Positions 33,630 to 44,957 of a DNA stretch of 64,000 bases are shown here, piece by piece. Every line of letters starts with the position of its first letter. Position 1 is the stretch's first letter. The position numbers were made by a program, and so were the translations under genes. The DNA is from Flammula alnicola. Lineage: Eukaryota; Basidiomycota; Agaricomycetes; Agaricales; Strophariaceae. A model generated the notes under the pieces. It was given only the letters and a program-made list of their open reading frames with translations. It ran no database searches and was not told the origin of the DNA. The stretch lies in NCBI GenBank assembly GCA_015499995.1, contig JADNRV010000107.1, positions 62,001-126,000 of the forward strand. Direction: 5' to 3'.

Positions 33630-36030
33630 TCACGCATAATGATCTCCAGAATGTTTGATCAATTGTTCCGCAGCCTGAGACCTAGGCTTGATCCTACACT
33701 TGTAGGGCAACGGGTACTGCACCAATCCTGTCGTCCACTCGGGCGACATCTTGATTGGGTTACCCTTTTCATCAAGAGGAGGTAGGAGATCGTAAACGGA
33801 CAGCACAGAGGTGATGACGCTGTACAGAGAGGTGTCACTGAGGAACCGACCAGGGCAAATACGACGTCCAAATCCGAACGCGAAGGCGCCGGGATCTTTG
33901 GCGCCGGGGTTGAGTGTGCCGTCTGCCTTGAGGAAACGCTCGGGCTTGAATTCGGTTGGGTTGGGGTAATATACGGGATCGTGGAGCATAGACCTGGAAG
34001 GGTCGACGTAGGCATGAAATTTGAAAAAAAAAAAAAAAAAAAACGGAAAGAAAAAGGATCGTACCATACGTTGCCCATGATAATCGAACCAGCAGGAATG
34101 AATTGGCCATTGTATATGTCATCAACGTCGGTAGAGTGCGGGACAGCTATGACAAATGATAAGCCATAATCTATAACGAGAAGAAAGAAGGTACCAAGAG
34201 GAGTGACTGGCTGCCATCTCATGGTCTCCTTGATAATAGCATTAATGTAAGGCAGTTGATCACGAGCATCGAAATCGGGAAGTCGGTCACGGCCCACAAC
34301 GGAAGCGAGCTCAGCCTGGGCTTTCTTTTGCACCTCGGGGTAGCAGATCATAGCCAGGAAGAAAGATTGAACAGCGGCGACGGTCTAGGGAATGGCAAAT
34401 TAGTCTATAAACTGTGCCCCTATGAATAAGAAAGAAAATAGCGCACCGTATCAGCGCCACCAGCATACGCAACGCCAGCAGCGTTCCTGGCCATTCTCTC
34501 TTCTTCAGCCCGATTTTCGTCGTCGCTCATATTTTCGAGAAGTGTAGCAACCATTGAAGGTCTTGCATCTCCGCGTTTCTGGTGCAACAGTCATCAGGAT
34601 CATAGGATGGAAGATAGAATACGCAGACTCGACTCACGACAGCTGCCTTGACAGCGTTGAAAGGTTTGTTAGGCATTTCATTGGCCAGATGTCTCCATTC
34701 CTCGGCCTTCTTTTGGAAGCCAGCTCCGGGGAACCAAGCTGGGACGTGTTTCACTGTTGGTTGAAAATCAAGTTAAGCAAGAGGTAAAAAATAAAACAGG
34801 ATAGAGCGTACGTAATGGAATCTGGTCGACGAGGAAAGCTCCTGGAACGGCAGCAGCTGACAATCCTTCCAGAGCGCTCTCGGCAATACGGATGTAGTCG
34901 TCAGTCTTATCCTTCACTTGAATACCATAGGCAATGTCCATGATCGTCGCTGCAAATGTTCTATCAATTCGGTTCAGAGGTCAAGTCAAGCCATGCGACA
35001 AGTTACATGACTCACATCCGAATATGTTGCAAGAAATCGTTCGGGTTTTCATGAAGGCGACGGAGCAGAGCACGAGATTCTCGCATCTGTATGTGTTGAT
35101 ACTTCTCGACGGCATTCTGGTTGAAGTGCTGGTGGAAGGTTTTGCGATGCTTCTTCCATTGGTCGCCGTAGTTCATCATACCGAAACTCCAGCCCCAGCC
35201 CATCCTATGCCACCAAAATTAGTGATCCATCCTAGCGATTGATTTGATTGAGACGTACAAGTCTACCACCATGGTACTGTGAGTTCTCCCAGAATAGACT
35301 GAAGACTTCCTCTCGAAGAGGTCGTAAGCAACTTGCGCAGATCCAACGACGAGGATTGGTTGGCCAACAACGTTAATATATACGAGGTCGCCTTCGATCG
35401 AGATTTAGAGACGCGATAGGCAGATTTCGAGTTCATAGCACGCCACACACCATACTGTTTGCACCACTTCTGGAATGTCTTCCAGGGGTAGTCTTTGGGC
35501 ATGTCAAGCGCATTGCCAATCAAAGGAAGAGGCTTCGGGCCGGGAGGAAGCGGCAAGCCTTGAGGATTGCCCTTCGACTTCTTCAACAGGAGCTGCCATA
35601 GCACAACTGCCAGGAAGAAACTTGCAGCGATGACTGGGATTGTCGGCATAGTGAGATAGAAGTATTCGAGGAGGCGAATGCCATGGTGGCGTTTTAAATT
35701 TGGTACTTCATAGAAGAAGACTTGGGTTCACCGCTCCCGCAGGTCAGTATCATTGTAGAAACCGAACGGCCGTGGTGGAGAAGTAACACCATTGTGCTTG
35801 CGGTAGAAATGGAAGAAGGCTTGTTCAACGGCCGTTTCTGTTTGCCGAAATTGGCTCTATTTGGCAAGACCCTCCGAGCTGTTCGCCAAGGCCACCGGCA
35901 TAAGTCAGGGTCAGGGACTCAGGGGGCTACCGCCGGAAAAGTCCGTGACGTCACTACTCTCTTTGCCAAGGTCGAAATGGGGTCCTGGGCGGTTACACGG
36001 GGTCCATGCCTATATCAGGAAGGTGCGCTT
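33560..36030 (-). repeat. Duplicated segment B, P450 part (inverted partner about 47,265-49,070)
   Basis: The P450 gene, its 3' flank and its promoter up to about 36,030 are matched by the reverse complement of the pseudogene block at 47,265-49,070. Promoter homology includes GGGGTCCTGGGCGGTTACAC at about 35,980. The partner lacks the part equivalent to about 35,215-35,925. Confidence 0.82.
33630..35649 (-). CDS. Cytochrome P450 (O-methylsterigmatocystin oxidoreductase-like group, intact copy)
   Basis: ATG at 35,647-35,649 gives an N-terminal anchor (IPVIAASFFLAVVLWQLLL) and the hinge LPLPPGPKPLPLIGN. Exons then read MGWGWSFGMMNYGDQWKKHRK (C-helix WxxxRK type), VAYAGGADTTVAAV (I-helix with AGxDT), IIKETMRWQPVTPL (K-helix), FKPERFLKADG and the haem loop FGFGRRICPGRF. 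A poly-A run on the plus strand at about 34,023-34,042 falls within an intron. Stop at 33,630. A decayed inverted copy lies at 47.4-48.9 kb. This copy keeps an open frame across all exons and is probably functional; its substrate is unknown. Confidence 0.9.
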
Positions 36031-36405
36031 GCTACTGACTTCCAAGAAATCTGATCTGCTGGAAATCAAAACGGCAGACCGTCCGCCACACTGTCTGCCA
36101 CACTCACGGTACATAGGTTTCTTTTGTGATGGTAGTGTGACATCCCGCCGCCCTTTGCACCACCGCAGCCCACCACTGTCCATCACGACCACAGTGCTGC
36201 CTCGCACACCATCATTAGACACATCAAACAAGCACAGCATCCAAATTCACAAGTGGCACCACATCGCGGCGGGCTGCACGGGTCAAAGCACGGACTCCTA
36301 CAGTACTTACATGCCGCACTTGCAGATACCAAAGCAACGTCAAAGCACTACCGCTTTCGAGCAATGTATGTGCCACTCACTCCAGGGTAATGTTCTAGGG
36401 AGGGA
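35650..36405. other. P450 promoter and spacer
   Basis: The first about 380 bp are upstream sequence of the P450 and are partly conserved in the right-hand copy. The remainder has no recognised feature. Confidence 0.4.
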
Positions 36406-37162
36406 CAAGGGGGTACCGAAACCTTAGATATTACCTTATGTCGACAAAATATTTAAGGACCTGGCAGATGACCCACCCTCCATCGTAAGCATTACATAAC
36501 AATCAAAACGTCCTAATATGGTATATACAATCAATTTGTCATCTAAGGCAGGGCACGCCCATGGCCGCATGCCCATCGGAAATGCATGTTTCGCACATCC
36601 AGCCCCTCGGCGCAATGTCCAAACCAACACAGGCGAGATGATACTATCCACAGTTAGTAAGAAATGTCATGAAAAAAAATGAATAAACGGTACATACCCA
36701 TTTTGTAACATACTTTGTGTTTTTACATTGAACTGTTCCTTCATCAGGATGTACCTCTGCATATGCAGTGCTTAAATCACTCCATAACAATACCCAGCAC
36801 GCAGAATTTTATCTGTCTGGGAAATAGCCTTGTAAATTGATAGGTGCCCTCAACGCGTGCTCACACATAAAGCTTGGCAGAAAGCCGTATGAGATTGATG
36901 CGTGATTGGGGTCATGTGACATTCCCTTTCCGGCGTCATTGACTGTAGGTCAGCTTATATGTGGTCCCTCTGACAGTTCAAGGTGTTTGAAGGTTGCTAG
37001 ACACCTCTATTGGTCAATATAACATGTAAAATATGCTATAATGTGCCTAAAATAGCAGTATATGGTTAAATATTAAGTATGTATTACAAAAAATTTAGCG
37101 GCCTGGCGGCCGACCCTCCCTACCTACATCAGGCCCGGCACTGTAATCCCGGTACCCCCTTG
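36406..37162. mobile_element. Non-autonomous hAT-like element (757 bp)
   Basis: Terminal inverted repeats of 13 bp, CAAGGGGGTACCG (36,406-36,418, and inverted at 37,150-37,162), are flanked by a perfect 8-bp direct repeat GGGAGGGA (36,398-36,405 and 37,163-37,170). An 8-bp duplication with ends starting CA fits the hAT superfamily. The interior is AT-rich and has no transposase frame. Confidence 0.75.
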
Positions 37163-37432
37163 GGGAGGGAAAAAGTGTGCGTGGGTTGGAAAAAGTGTGA
37201 ATAGTAATAGGTATTTAAACCATGTAATGTACTTGGATCAATGCCACCATTTCTTTGCCATTCAGTTCTGTGTTGGGGTCGAGAGACGTTGGTTGAGAAG
37301 GGCGGGAGCGTGATTTAGGGCCTAGGCCACTTGTCACGCTAGGAGTGTTCGTGAGTCTGCTGGACTGTCTGTGGCTCAAATTTCCAGCGGATCAGATGTC
37401 CTCCTGACTTCAATTATTATTTCTACTAGTAC

Positions 37433-38943
37433 TCTGTGCGGGCGGCCCAGGTTGATGGTCAACCTGAGGATTTGACCTAAGTTAGGTTACATATCAGTAA
37501 ATAAAAGGTTAATTTTCATCTTCGTTAGGTTGGTGATCAACCTTGTAAGTAGGTTGACGCCTTGGTCATTTTCTAACCTATTTTTTAACTTTTCAACCTA
37601 TGTACAAATAGGTTGAGTAAGGTGTCTGATCAACCTAACACAGGGTGTTAACCAACCTATATTGATACCGAAAATCAACCTATTGCTGGTTAAATAGTAT
37701 CCAATTAGCAGCTTCCGTGGACCGTGATTGAGCTCGCTGTGGGAATTTTAAATCAAAAATCAACCTATTATTGCGACTACATACTAGGTTACATACAGCT
37801 ACGAACTTTAAATGAGAACAAACTACACGCTGTTTACTACAGTCTAGGCCACCGTCGCTGAACCCACAGCGAGGCCTCAAGCATATGGTTCCCATGCCAA
37901 GTCGCATCCAACACCTGAAGACATGGCGAACCACGGAGAAAGGAAGTGGTGATGGGTGTTGCCGTCTGGCAAGCACAGAGAAAGGTCAGAATGCAACCTT
38001 CCGTGTCCAATATTTGAGGACCTTACCTGCTAGATATTGACGCTTTGCATTCTCATACCCGCTTCCATCCCTCAATTCCACTGTAACAGGCACTGTCAAT
38101 ATTCACGTGTTGTCGGCAATAGTCTTCGCCTTGAACGGATCTGCAGACATGTTGGGTACCTATGAAACCAGTAAGCAAGCATCCCGGTTATTTTCCTCAT
38201 GCTCAAAAGGAGCACTTACCATTCATGTAGATGGCTTTCCATTGTCACTGACATCGTGGGGCGTTGTTCGCGAGTCGCGACGTACCTGATGGGCCTCCTA
38301 CCATGGGTCCCTACCTCCTATCTCCCTAAGACTTCCTATGCCCTCGCGGTGCTGTTAATCGAATGCCAGCCCAGTGTGAGCAGACCATGGTCAGGTAGGT
38401 TGTTGGGGACTCGTCGGGGTCATATGCAGTTGAGGGTTAGGATGGATCCAGGACGACGGTGATTAAGAACAAAGGTCAACCACCTGACGCTCAGTTCAGG
38501 CGGAGTTTGAAATATCGGCCATCGCCGGATACTGAGTATCCAACGCGGCATTTTGGACTTGGGGAAAAAAAAGGTGCGCACCAAATTCTTATTTATGCCA
38601 CCCTGTTCCAGGTGTCAACCTTTTTCCTTTAATATTTCTCAGAACATGTTTAGAATATATAAATTAACAGTCTTATCAAAAAATATAATATCTTTCCTAC
38701 TGGGGCATACTTAGGTTGATAAGTGCCTATTTACTGGCTGACGAGTCTGGTTGAAAAGTAGCATACTCACGGTCTAATTATGTAGGTTTAATATCACTAC
38801 TTTCTTGGTTGTTTTGCTAGGTTGCTGCGCAACCTAAATATTAGGTTGATTCAAATCAACCTAATAATCACCCAAGGACAGGTTGAAATCTAGTTTTCAG
38901 CCTGTCCTTGGTTGCTCGGCAACCTAAGCCGCTCCCACAGTGG
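37433..38943. mobile_element. Candidate hAT-like element rich in AGGTTGA words (about 1.5 kb)
   Basis: Imperfect inverted ends (left CTGTGCGGGCGGCCCAGGTTG, right reading CTGTGGGAGCGGCTTAGGTTG on the opposite strand) lie inside a direct repeat TACTAGTAC at 37,424-37,432 and 38,944-38,952. The subterminal zones 37,440-37,800 and 38,700-38,930 are filled with TAGGTTGA and TCAACCTA words in both orientations, often as short palindromes. No transposase is present. The repeat TACTAGTAC is palindromic, so the exact duplication length (8 or 9) is ambiguous. Confidence 0.6.
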
Positions 38944-38981
38944 TACTAGTACAACAAATACAATCTATTTTACTATATTCT

Positions 38982-39488
38982 TGTTACGACTAGCAAGAAA
39001 CAACGTGATTGCGACGTCGAAGTCAAGCAACCAGTGATTCCAAAGTCGTGTCAAGAAGTGCTGGAATCGGACCGTTCGCACTTAGAGGCTCAGACGAGCT
39101 TAAGTGATCGTGTCTAGAGGCTCGACGAGCTTAGACGTTCGTGGCGAGGAGAGAGGCAAGACAAGAAGTCTAGATTCTCAAGAACTAGCTAAAGTACATC
39201 GTTGCGTGTCTACGATATTTATACTAGCTTTGAGTGTGCACAGACCATGATAAAGTGACTCCTTTAGAGTCGTCAGAATGGAGTCAGGAATATGAAGGAG
39301 TCAGAATGGAGAGAAGAGAGTCCTCTCGACGATAATAGTGTCGTCGAGGATGCATAACTATGGAAACTATAAATAGTCCGGAACCGGGAAGGTACTCATA
39401 CTAAAATAGAAAGTGTCCAGTATAGCTGGCGTACATCTAAGCGCGGGTGAAGATAAGATAAGATAAAAGAAATGAAATGGTCGTAACA
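38982..39488 (-). repeat. 3' LTR of the retrotransposon
   Basis: This is the downstream LTR in the element's own orientation. By eye it is identical to the other LTR over all 507 bp. It contains the same TATA-like box (39,216-39,223) and self-primer 11-mer (39,180-39,190). Confidence 0.95.
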
Positions 39489-39489
39489 T

Positions 39490-39502
39490 TACCCCCTTCT
39501 TA
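39490..39502 (-). other. Polypurine tract
   Basis: Read on the minus strand, AAGAAGGGGGTAA directly precedes the TG of the 3' LTR. This is the expected site for priming plus-strand DNA synthesis by the element's reverse transcriptase. Confidence 0.85.
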
Positions 39503-39522
39503 TGTCGAGACTCCGTATCGAC

Positions 39523-40536
39523 CTAGACTTCGATTGGTCGTCCGGCAGCATCAAAATAGATTTCAATGCTGTCGTTGTCGCTGCTGGATCCCCATCGTGG
39601 ACAATTGGCCGTGACATGGCCTGGTGCATGGACGTGGCAACTGCGGCATACGTATCGTCGGCAGTCCCTCCTGACATGGTGGGTGGAGCCACAAGAATAG
39701 CAGCGGCGGTGTGAATGCGTGCGACGTTGTGTGCCAACAATAGGGGATTGGGGAGCAGTGTGGTATGCCGAAGACCTAGTGCGTCCGCTCCTGTCGGTGG
39801 AAGAGGAGCTGGAAGGGTCCGACCTCTCGACGATTATAGTTGGAACGAATTGTACGTGGGGTGTTCTTCGAAGGGTCCTGGGCCCGCTGGGTGCGTTTCC
39901 TCGGGCCGGGACAAAGGTCCTCCTGAGGGCAAACATAGCACCGAGCCGTCTGTGTATGCCATGCCAGACCGCGTTGTCGAAGGTGGTGTGGGCATATGCA
40001 CGGAGCCGTGTTATTTCTTCCTGAAGAGCGACGATGCTCATTTGTGTTTGGTGGAGGATTTCGGTGTCGTAGGCTAACAAAGTATGAGTGCGGGTCAGAC
40101 GTTGGACCTGAGCGTAATCTTGCGCGGTGACCACTCGACTGGTGTATTCTTCATAGGTGAAAGTGACGTCAGTTCGATCGGTCCAGTTGGTTGCTTCTGG
40201 TGCGCCGGCGGTTCCCCAACCGGAGTAGTCGGGAGGAGTATCCCAACCGGAGTTATCGGGGTTCGGCTCGAGGGCCGGCATGGCGTCTTCTTCAGCTTCG
40301 GCTTCTACGGCATTGGGACCAGGCCCTTCGGGGCGATCAGCCGCATCAGTGTTGCTTCGTACCCTACTGAAGACAGCGTCTATTGCCGCACGGCGAGATT
40401 CGGGGGTGTTGGTGGTGTCAATGGTGACAGAGTCGCCGTTAACCCGGTCTTGGGCGGAGTTGGAAGTGGCTTCTTCAAGGGAGAGGTCCTCAGTGCGATC
40501 GATGAGCTGGTCGATAATGTTGGAGGTGATAGACAT
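39523..40536 (-). CDS. Extra retrotransposon ORF with two CCHC zinc knuckles
   Basis: This ORF of about 337 residues starts at ATG 40,536 and lies between the coiled-coil ORF and the polypurine tract, where most Ty3/gypsy elements have nothing or an env gene. The N-terminal half is acidic and Asp/Pro-rich with DYSGWGT-type repeats; the middle is helical (ALQEEITRLRAY). The C-terminal region holds CYSCGSTHHVRRDC, a canonical CX2CX4HX4C knuckle, followed by CRSCHVHAPGHVTANC, a CX2CX6HX4C variant, then an acidic tail. There is no membrane segment, so it is not an envelope protein. It may bind nucleic acid like a second nucleocapsid; that is inference. Confidence 0.75.
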   Translation of the reverse strand: MSITSNIIDQLIDRTEDLSLEEATSNSAQDRVNGDSVTIDTTNTPESRRAAIDAVFSRVRSNTDAADRPEGPGPNAVEAEAEEDAMPALEPNPDNSGWDTPPDYSGWGTAGAPEATNWTDRTDVTFTYEEYTSRVVTAQDYAQVQRLTRTHTLLAYDTEILHQTQMSIVALQEEITRLRAYAHTTFDNAVWHGIHRRLGAMFALRRTFVPARGNAPSGPRTLRRTPHVQFVPTIIVERSDPSSSSSTDRSGRTRSSAYHTAPQSPIVGTQRRTHSHRRCYSCGSTHHVRRDCRRYVCRSCHVHAPGHVTANCPRWGSSSDNDSIEIYFDAAGRPIEV

Positions 40537-40688
40537 GCTGTGAATGGCTAGAATGAGATAAGATGGGGAGTTATGGTACAAAAGAGACAATTTATATACT
40601 AAAGCCTCCTGGTCTGTGCGAGAGGAGGGCGGTGTCGTTTTGACTGGTTCTGAGTCGATTTACTGGGTGTGTTTCCGGAATGACTTGA

Positions 40689-41135
40689 CTAAGTCTTCGA
40701 TGACTTGTTGATTTTTCGGAGCAGTTGGAGTGTCGGTTCTGACTGACTCTTCTTGATAGGTCGGCGGCCAAAAATGAGTGGGGTCGGGTCCGGCGAGGCT
40801 GTGGAGAACCTCGAAGAAGGTTCGGGTGAGTCAGTGATGACTCGGAGCGTCGAGAGTTGGGGCAGTGTACGTGAAACTTGTAGTTTAGTGGGGATTCCTT
40901 TGTCGTTTAGGATTTCCTCTAGCTCTTGTCGTCTGTGTTCCATCCTCCTTGCGATCTCTCGTAAATTGTCCTCTTCCCTCTTCGCATCTCTCAATATGTC
41001 GTCTGTTTCTCGTCGAATGGGGGTCCATCCTTCTTTGAATAAGGGTGGGCATCGCGTTGAATATGGTCTAGGTGGTGGCGATGACTGGGCTCGGTGAACA
41101 GAAGGGATTCGGAAATAGAATGTTGGGATCCACAT
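40689..41135 (-). CDS. Extra retrotransposon ORF with predicted coiled coil
   Basis: The frame is open from 41,273, but the plausible start is ATG 41,135 (MWIPTFYF), because the upstream part overlaps the chromodomain in another frame. The product is about 148 residues. The centre (RRETDDILRDAKREEDNLRE and onward) is strongly charged with heptad character, and the C-terminal half is Ser/Pro/Arg-rich. I know no family for it. Its conserved position after the chromodomain, and an open frame in a young element, suggest it is expressed by the element. Confidence 0.6.
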   Translation of the reverse strand: MWIPTFYFRIPSVHRAQSSPPPRPYSTRCPPLFKEGWTPIRRETDDILRDAKREEDNLREIARRMEHRRQELEEILNDKGIPTKLQVSRTLPQLSTLRVITDSPEPSSRFSTASPDPTPLIFGRRPIKKSQSEPTLQLLRKINKSSKT

Positions 41136-41184
41136 GTCGTATGAAGTGGTGGCTGTGCTTGATTGTGCGGTAGGCTGTGAGCGT

Positions 41185-44100
41185 CTAAGTTTGACGTTTC
41201 TGGTAGGGCGGGAGGTGGACTCGTTGTTTGTAAGCCGTGAGGATTTCCTGTGCATTTGTAAGCCCGCTTTCATTTTCCCAATTGGCCTCTTCGACCGAAT
41301 AGCCTTTCCATTTGATGAGGAATCGGTATCGGTCCGTTTCGGAGTTTCTCGTGGTTCAGGATTGAGTCGACTTCGTATTCTTCTTCTCCGTTGATGAGAT
41401 CCGGAGGAGGCTGTGTGAAATTCTTCCCATGAATCTCATTTTCCACATAAGGCATCAAGAGGACAGGTGGAAGACGTCGTGAATTCTCCAGTGTTTCGGG
41501 AGTTGGAGTCGATAGGTTAGGGGTCCCAGAACGTCTTTGATCAAAAATGGTCCTTCCCGTTTAGGTGCCATCTTTTTGTTGTAACGTGTCTTGAGATTTC
41601 GTGAATCCAACCAGACTCTTTGTCCTTTCTTGAAGGGGACGAATCTCGATTGGCGACGTTCGGCTATTCTTGCTCGGGCTAGTTCATGCGCCGCAAGTGC
41701 TTCTTCTCGATCTTTGATTAACTGCTTCATTCGGTCTTCAACGGCGGGAAACTTCGTGTTTTCGAATGAAGTGGGAACGGAGATTGGTGAATACCCCATT
41801 TGTAGTTCAAACGGGGTTCTCTGTCTGTCCGCATGTCGCCGATCATTGTGTGTGAATTCCAAAGTGCTGATGGAGTCGAGCCAAGTGTCTGGATTTGATG
41901 AGCAGTATATGGAGATATATGCTTCGATTTCTTGGTTAAGACGTTCCGTAGCACCATCCGACTGTGGGTGATAGGCGGTGGTCAATTTGGATTTGATGCC
42001 AAGGAGCTTCAGAAGCTCTCGGAAGGCTTTTGCCGCAAATTGAGGGCCACGGTCAGATCTGAGGCTGTCAGGTAGTCCGAATCTTTTGTATAGATTATCC
42101 AAGAGTAGGCGTCCGGTCTCTTCTTGCGTGACCGAAGTGGAGCAAGGAATGGTAATCACCCCCCCTGTAAGACCATGGTCGACCACGACCAGTACCGCAT
42201 CTTTTCCGTTGATCTCGGGTAGTCCAGTGATGAAATCCATCGTTGGATCGGCAAAGGGTCGTTTCGAGTGAGCGGTTTCCTGTGCTATTAATGCCGGGTG
42301 TGACGGATTTCTGTTGATCTTGAATTGTTGGCAGATTCCGCATCCTTTTACGTAGGATTTCACGAAGGTTCGCATACCGGGCCACCAGTAATGTTCCTGA
42401 ATAGCACTATACGTTTCCAGTTCACCCGGGTGTCCGGCTGTCAGCGGTTTGTGATATTTCTTCACGATTTCGCGTCGCAGTGATTGACTATTAGGGATAT
42501 AGTTTTTCCCTTTATAGAACAACAATCGTTTTCCATCGTGTTCAGCAGTGGTCCAGTCCTCTAGTCCTTTTCGTAGGTGCCGTGGTCCATCATCCAGTAG
42601 TATTCTGAGCGCTTCTGCTGCTTCGGTGTCGAGGTTTGGAGAATTGGCAATCTTTTCTTGCAATTCGAGGTCTATGAGGTTTACGAAGAGTCCTTCGGGC
42701 AAGAGCGTCATGTCGTCGTTATCTGTATCATCATCTGGGATATGGTCTGGCCGTCGGGATAGTGCGTCGGATTGGATCATTTTGCTTCCTGCTTGGTGAA
42801 CCAGTTTGACGTCATATTCTGACAGGAACAGAGACCAGCGCGCTTGTCGTCTGTTCAGTTTCTGGGCAGAACGGAAGTAGGTCAGGTTCTTGTGGTCCGA
42901 TAGGATAGTCGTCGTGAATGGTGATCCTTGGATGTAGTGTCTCCACTCTTGCATTGCTCGGATGATCGCCAGGAGCTCTCTGTCGTAGATTTCATAGTTC
43001 CGCTCGGCCGGTGAAAAGGTCTTCGAGATGAATGCACAAGGGTGTCTGGAGCCGTTCGTGTCCAACTGTGACAGCACGGCACCAGATGCGTATTTCGAAG
43101 CGTCGCATTCTATCTGGAATGGTTTGGTCGTATCTGGCATTAGGAGTACGGGTTCTTCAGTGAAGCGCCTCTTCAGGGTGTCAAAGGCTTTTTGCGCGGC
43201 GTCTGTCCATTCAAAGGGTTGGTCTTTCTTTAATAACTCGTTCATGGAACGGGCTATTTCTGAATAGGCTCTGATGAATTTCCGATAGAAGTTTCCGAAT
43301 CCGAGGAACGATCGAACTTGTTTGAGCGTTTTCGGTACTGGCCAGTCCGCGATGCCTTTGAGTTTGGCAGAGTCCATCCTAATTCGTCCTTCCTCAATGA
43401 TCATGCCTAGGTACTCCATGGTTGGGAGTTCGAAGAAGCATTTTTCGGGTTTCAAAAAGAGGTCGTTCTTTCTGAGTCGTTGTAAGACTCGTCTGGTGTA
43501 CTCTTTGAGCCGTTCTTTGCTTTTGGAAAAAAGCAGGATGTCGTCCATGTAGATAATTATCCAATGTTCGACTTGGGTGTCGGCGGTCATATCTTTGAAC
43601 ATGTCGTCCATCATGGATTGGAAGGTCGCCGGTGAGTTGCACATCCCAAAGAACATAACAGTGGGTTCGAATAGTCCTTTGTTTGTCTTGAACGCCGCTT
43701 TCCATTGGTCTCCGTCTCGGATCCGAATGTTATTGTAGCCCCAACGCACATCTAGTTTCGTGAAGTACTTGGCCCCTTTGAGCTTGTCCATAAGTTCGGG
43801 AATGAGGGGTAGTGGATAGGCATTTTTGATCGTCCATTCGTTTAGAAACCGATAATCTTGACAGGGTCTCAGGGATCCGTCCTTCTTCGAGGTGAAAAAG
43901 AAGGGTGACGCCATAGGTGAGGTCGAGGGTCGGATATAGCCTTTGTCGAGGTTTTCCTTCAGAAATTCGTTCAGCTTTACTTCTTCGACAGGTGACAAGG
44001 CGTAGGTTTTGAACGATTTTGGTTCAAAGCCTTCCTTCATCTCGATCTTGTGGTCCCAAGGTCGAGATTCAGGGAAGCGAGCTGCCGCTTGTTTGTCGAA

Positions 44101-44877
44101 GATGTCCAAGTATTCGTGGTATTCTGCCGGTATCATTTCTTCCAGTGTTTTCTCTTCTTTTGGTTTTTCTTGGGCGAAGGCGAAGGTTTGCGCTTGGGTT
44201 GTTTTGGCATTGATCCAAGTTTCCTTTGTTTCTTTGGTAAGTTCGCCGCTGATGAAAGAAATTACCAGGTCATCCGTGGTGTCCGTCTCTGTGCAGAGTT
44301 CGTCTGAGGTTACCTCGACAGTCCTCTTCAATACGGGAGTAAACTCCGCGTACGTGGGGCTCCTGTCAGGTTCTGGATCGGTCCTCAGTTCGTCAAGATG
44401 TAGGTCCATTTCGTCCGACGAAGTGGTGAAACCCCTTCGTGGTTCCTTTGCTGGTTCGGTCCTAAGAAGTCGAATGAATACATCCCTGAATTTGCGAAGG
44501 GAGTTCTTAATCTTTTCTCTCCAGGTCAGAGTTCCCAGTTCCCAGTCAATGTTCGGGTTTTGTCTTCGAAGCCAAGGGAAGCCCAGAATAATCTTCTGCT
44601 TCCCGAGGCCGGTGACTAAAAGTCGGGTCGGGTCCGTTCTTCCGTTGATGGTGAGGTCGATGATGACATAGTATGATATCATTCCTTCCTTATTAGGTGT
44701 TCCGTCCACGTTCTTGGCTTTGATCGGTCTCCAAAGCCGTCGTAGTTTCAGTCCAAGAGAGTTCGCAAACTGCTGGTGGATGAATTGTCCGCCAGCGCCC
44801 GAGTCCAAGAGGGCGGTGGTTCCAACGATTGTTCTACCGTTCTGACTTTCGCACGAGAGAGAGCATGGTAATTGCAT
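41185..44877 (-). CDS. Retrotransposon pol: protease, RT, RNase H, integrase, chromodomain
   Basis: The main frame 44,877-41,455 encodes about 1140 residues. In order: aspartic protease ([11 protein letters not shown]), reverse transcriptase with [12 protein letters not shown] and the YMDDILLF active-site box, RNase H ([16 protein letters not shown]), the integrase zinc region ([14 protein letters not shown], then CGICQQ) and the integrase core ([20 protein letters not shown] ... [11 protein letters not shown] ... [14 protein letters not shown]). A GPY/F-type end ([19 protein letters not shown]) follows. A chromodomain ([11 protein letters not shown] ... [17 protein letters not shown]) continues to a TAG at 41,185. 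Joining it to pol needs one frame change at about 41,457, with a second inside the chromodomain at about 41,345. Gag lies about 80 nt upstream in a different frame. Confidence 0.92.
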
Positions 44878-44957
44878 GGTTTGATTCTCGATCTCGGCTA
44901 CTAATACAGAGTGAATAGAAAGATAGGGAGAGACTGACGTTGGGCGGCGTCTCCCTA

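Noticed and set aside
39523..40536. Envelope gene in the post-pol position of the retrotransposon
   Set aside because: There is no signal peptide or membrane segment; the C-terminus has zinc knuckles instead.
44009..44671. Plus-strand frame of 220 residues inside the retrotransposon
   Set aside because: It is antisense to the protease region of pol and has no domain-like composition.
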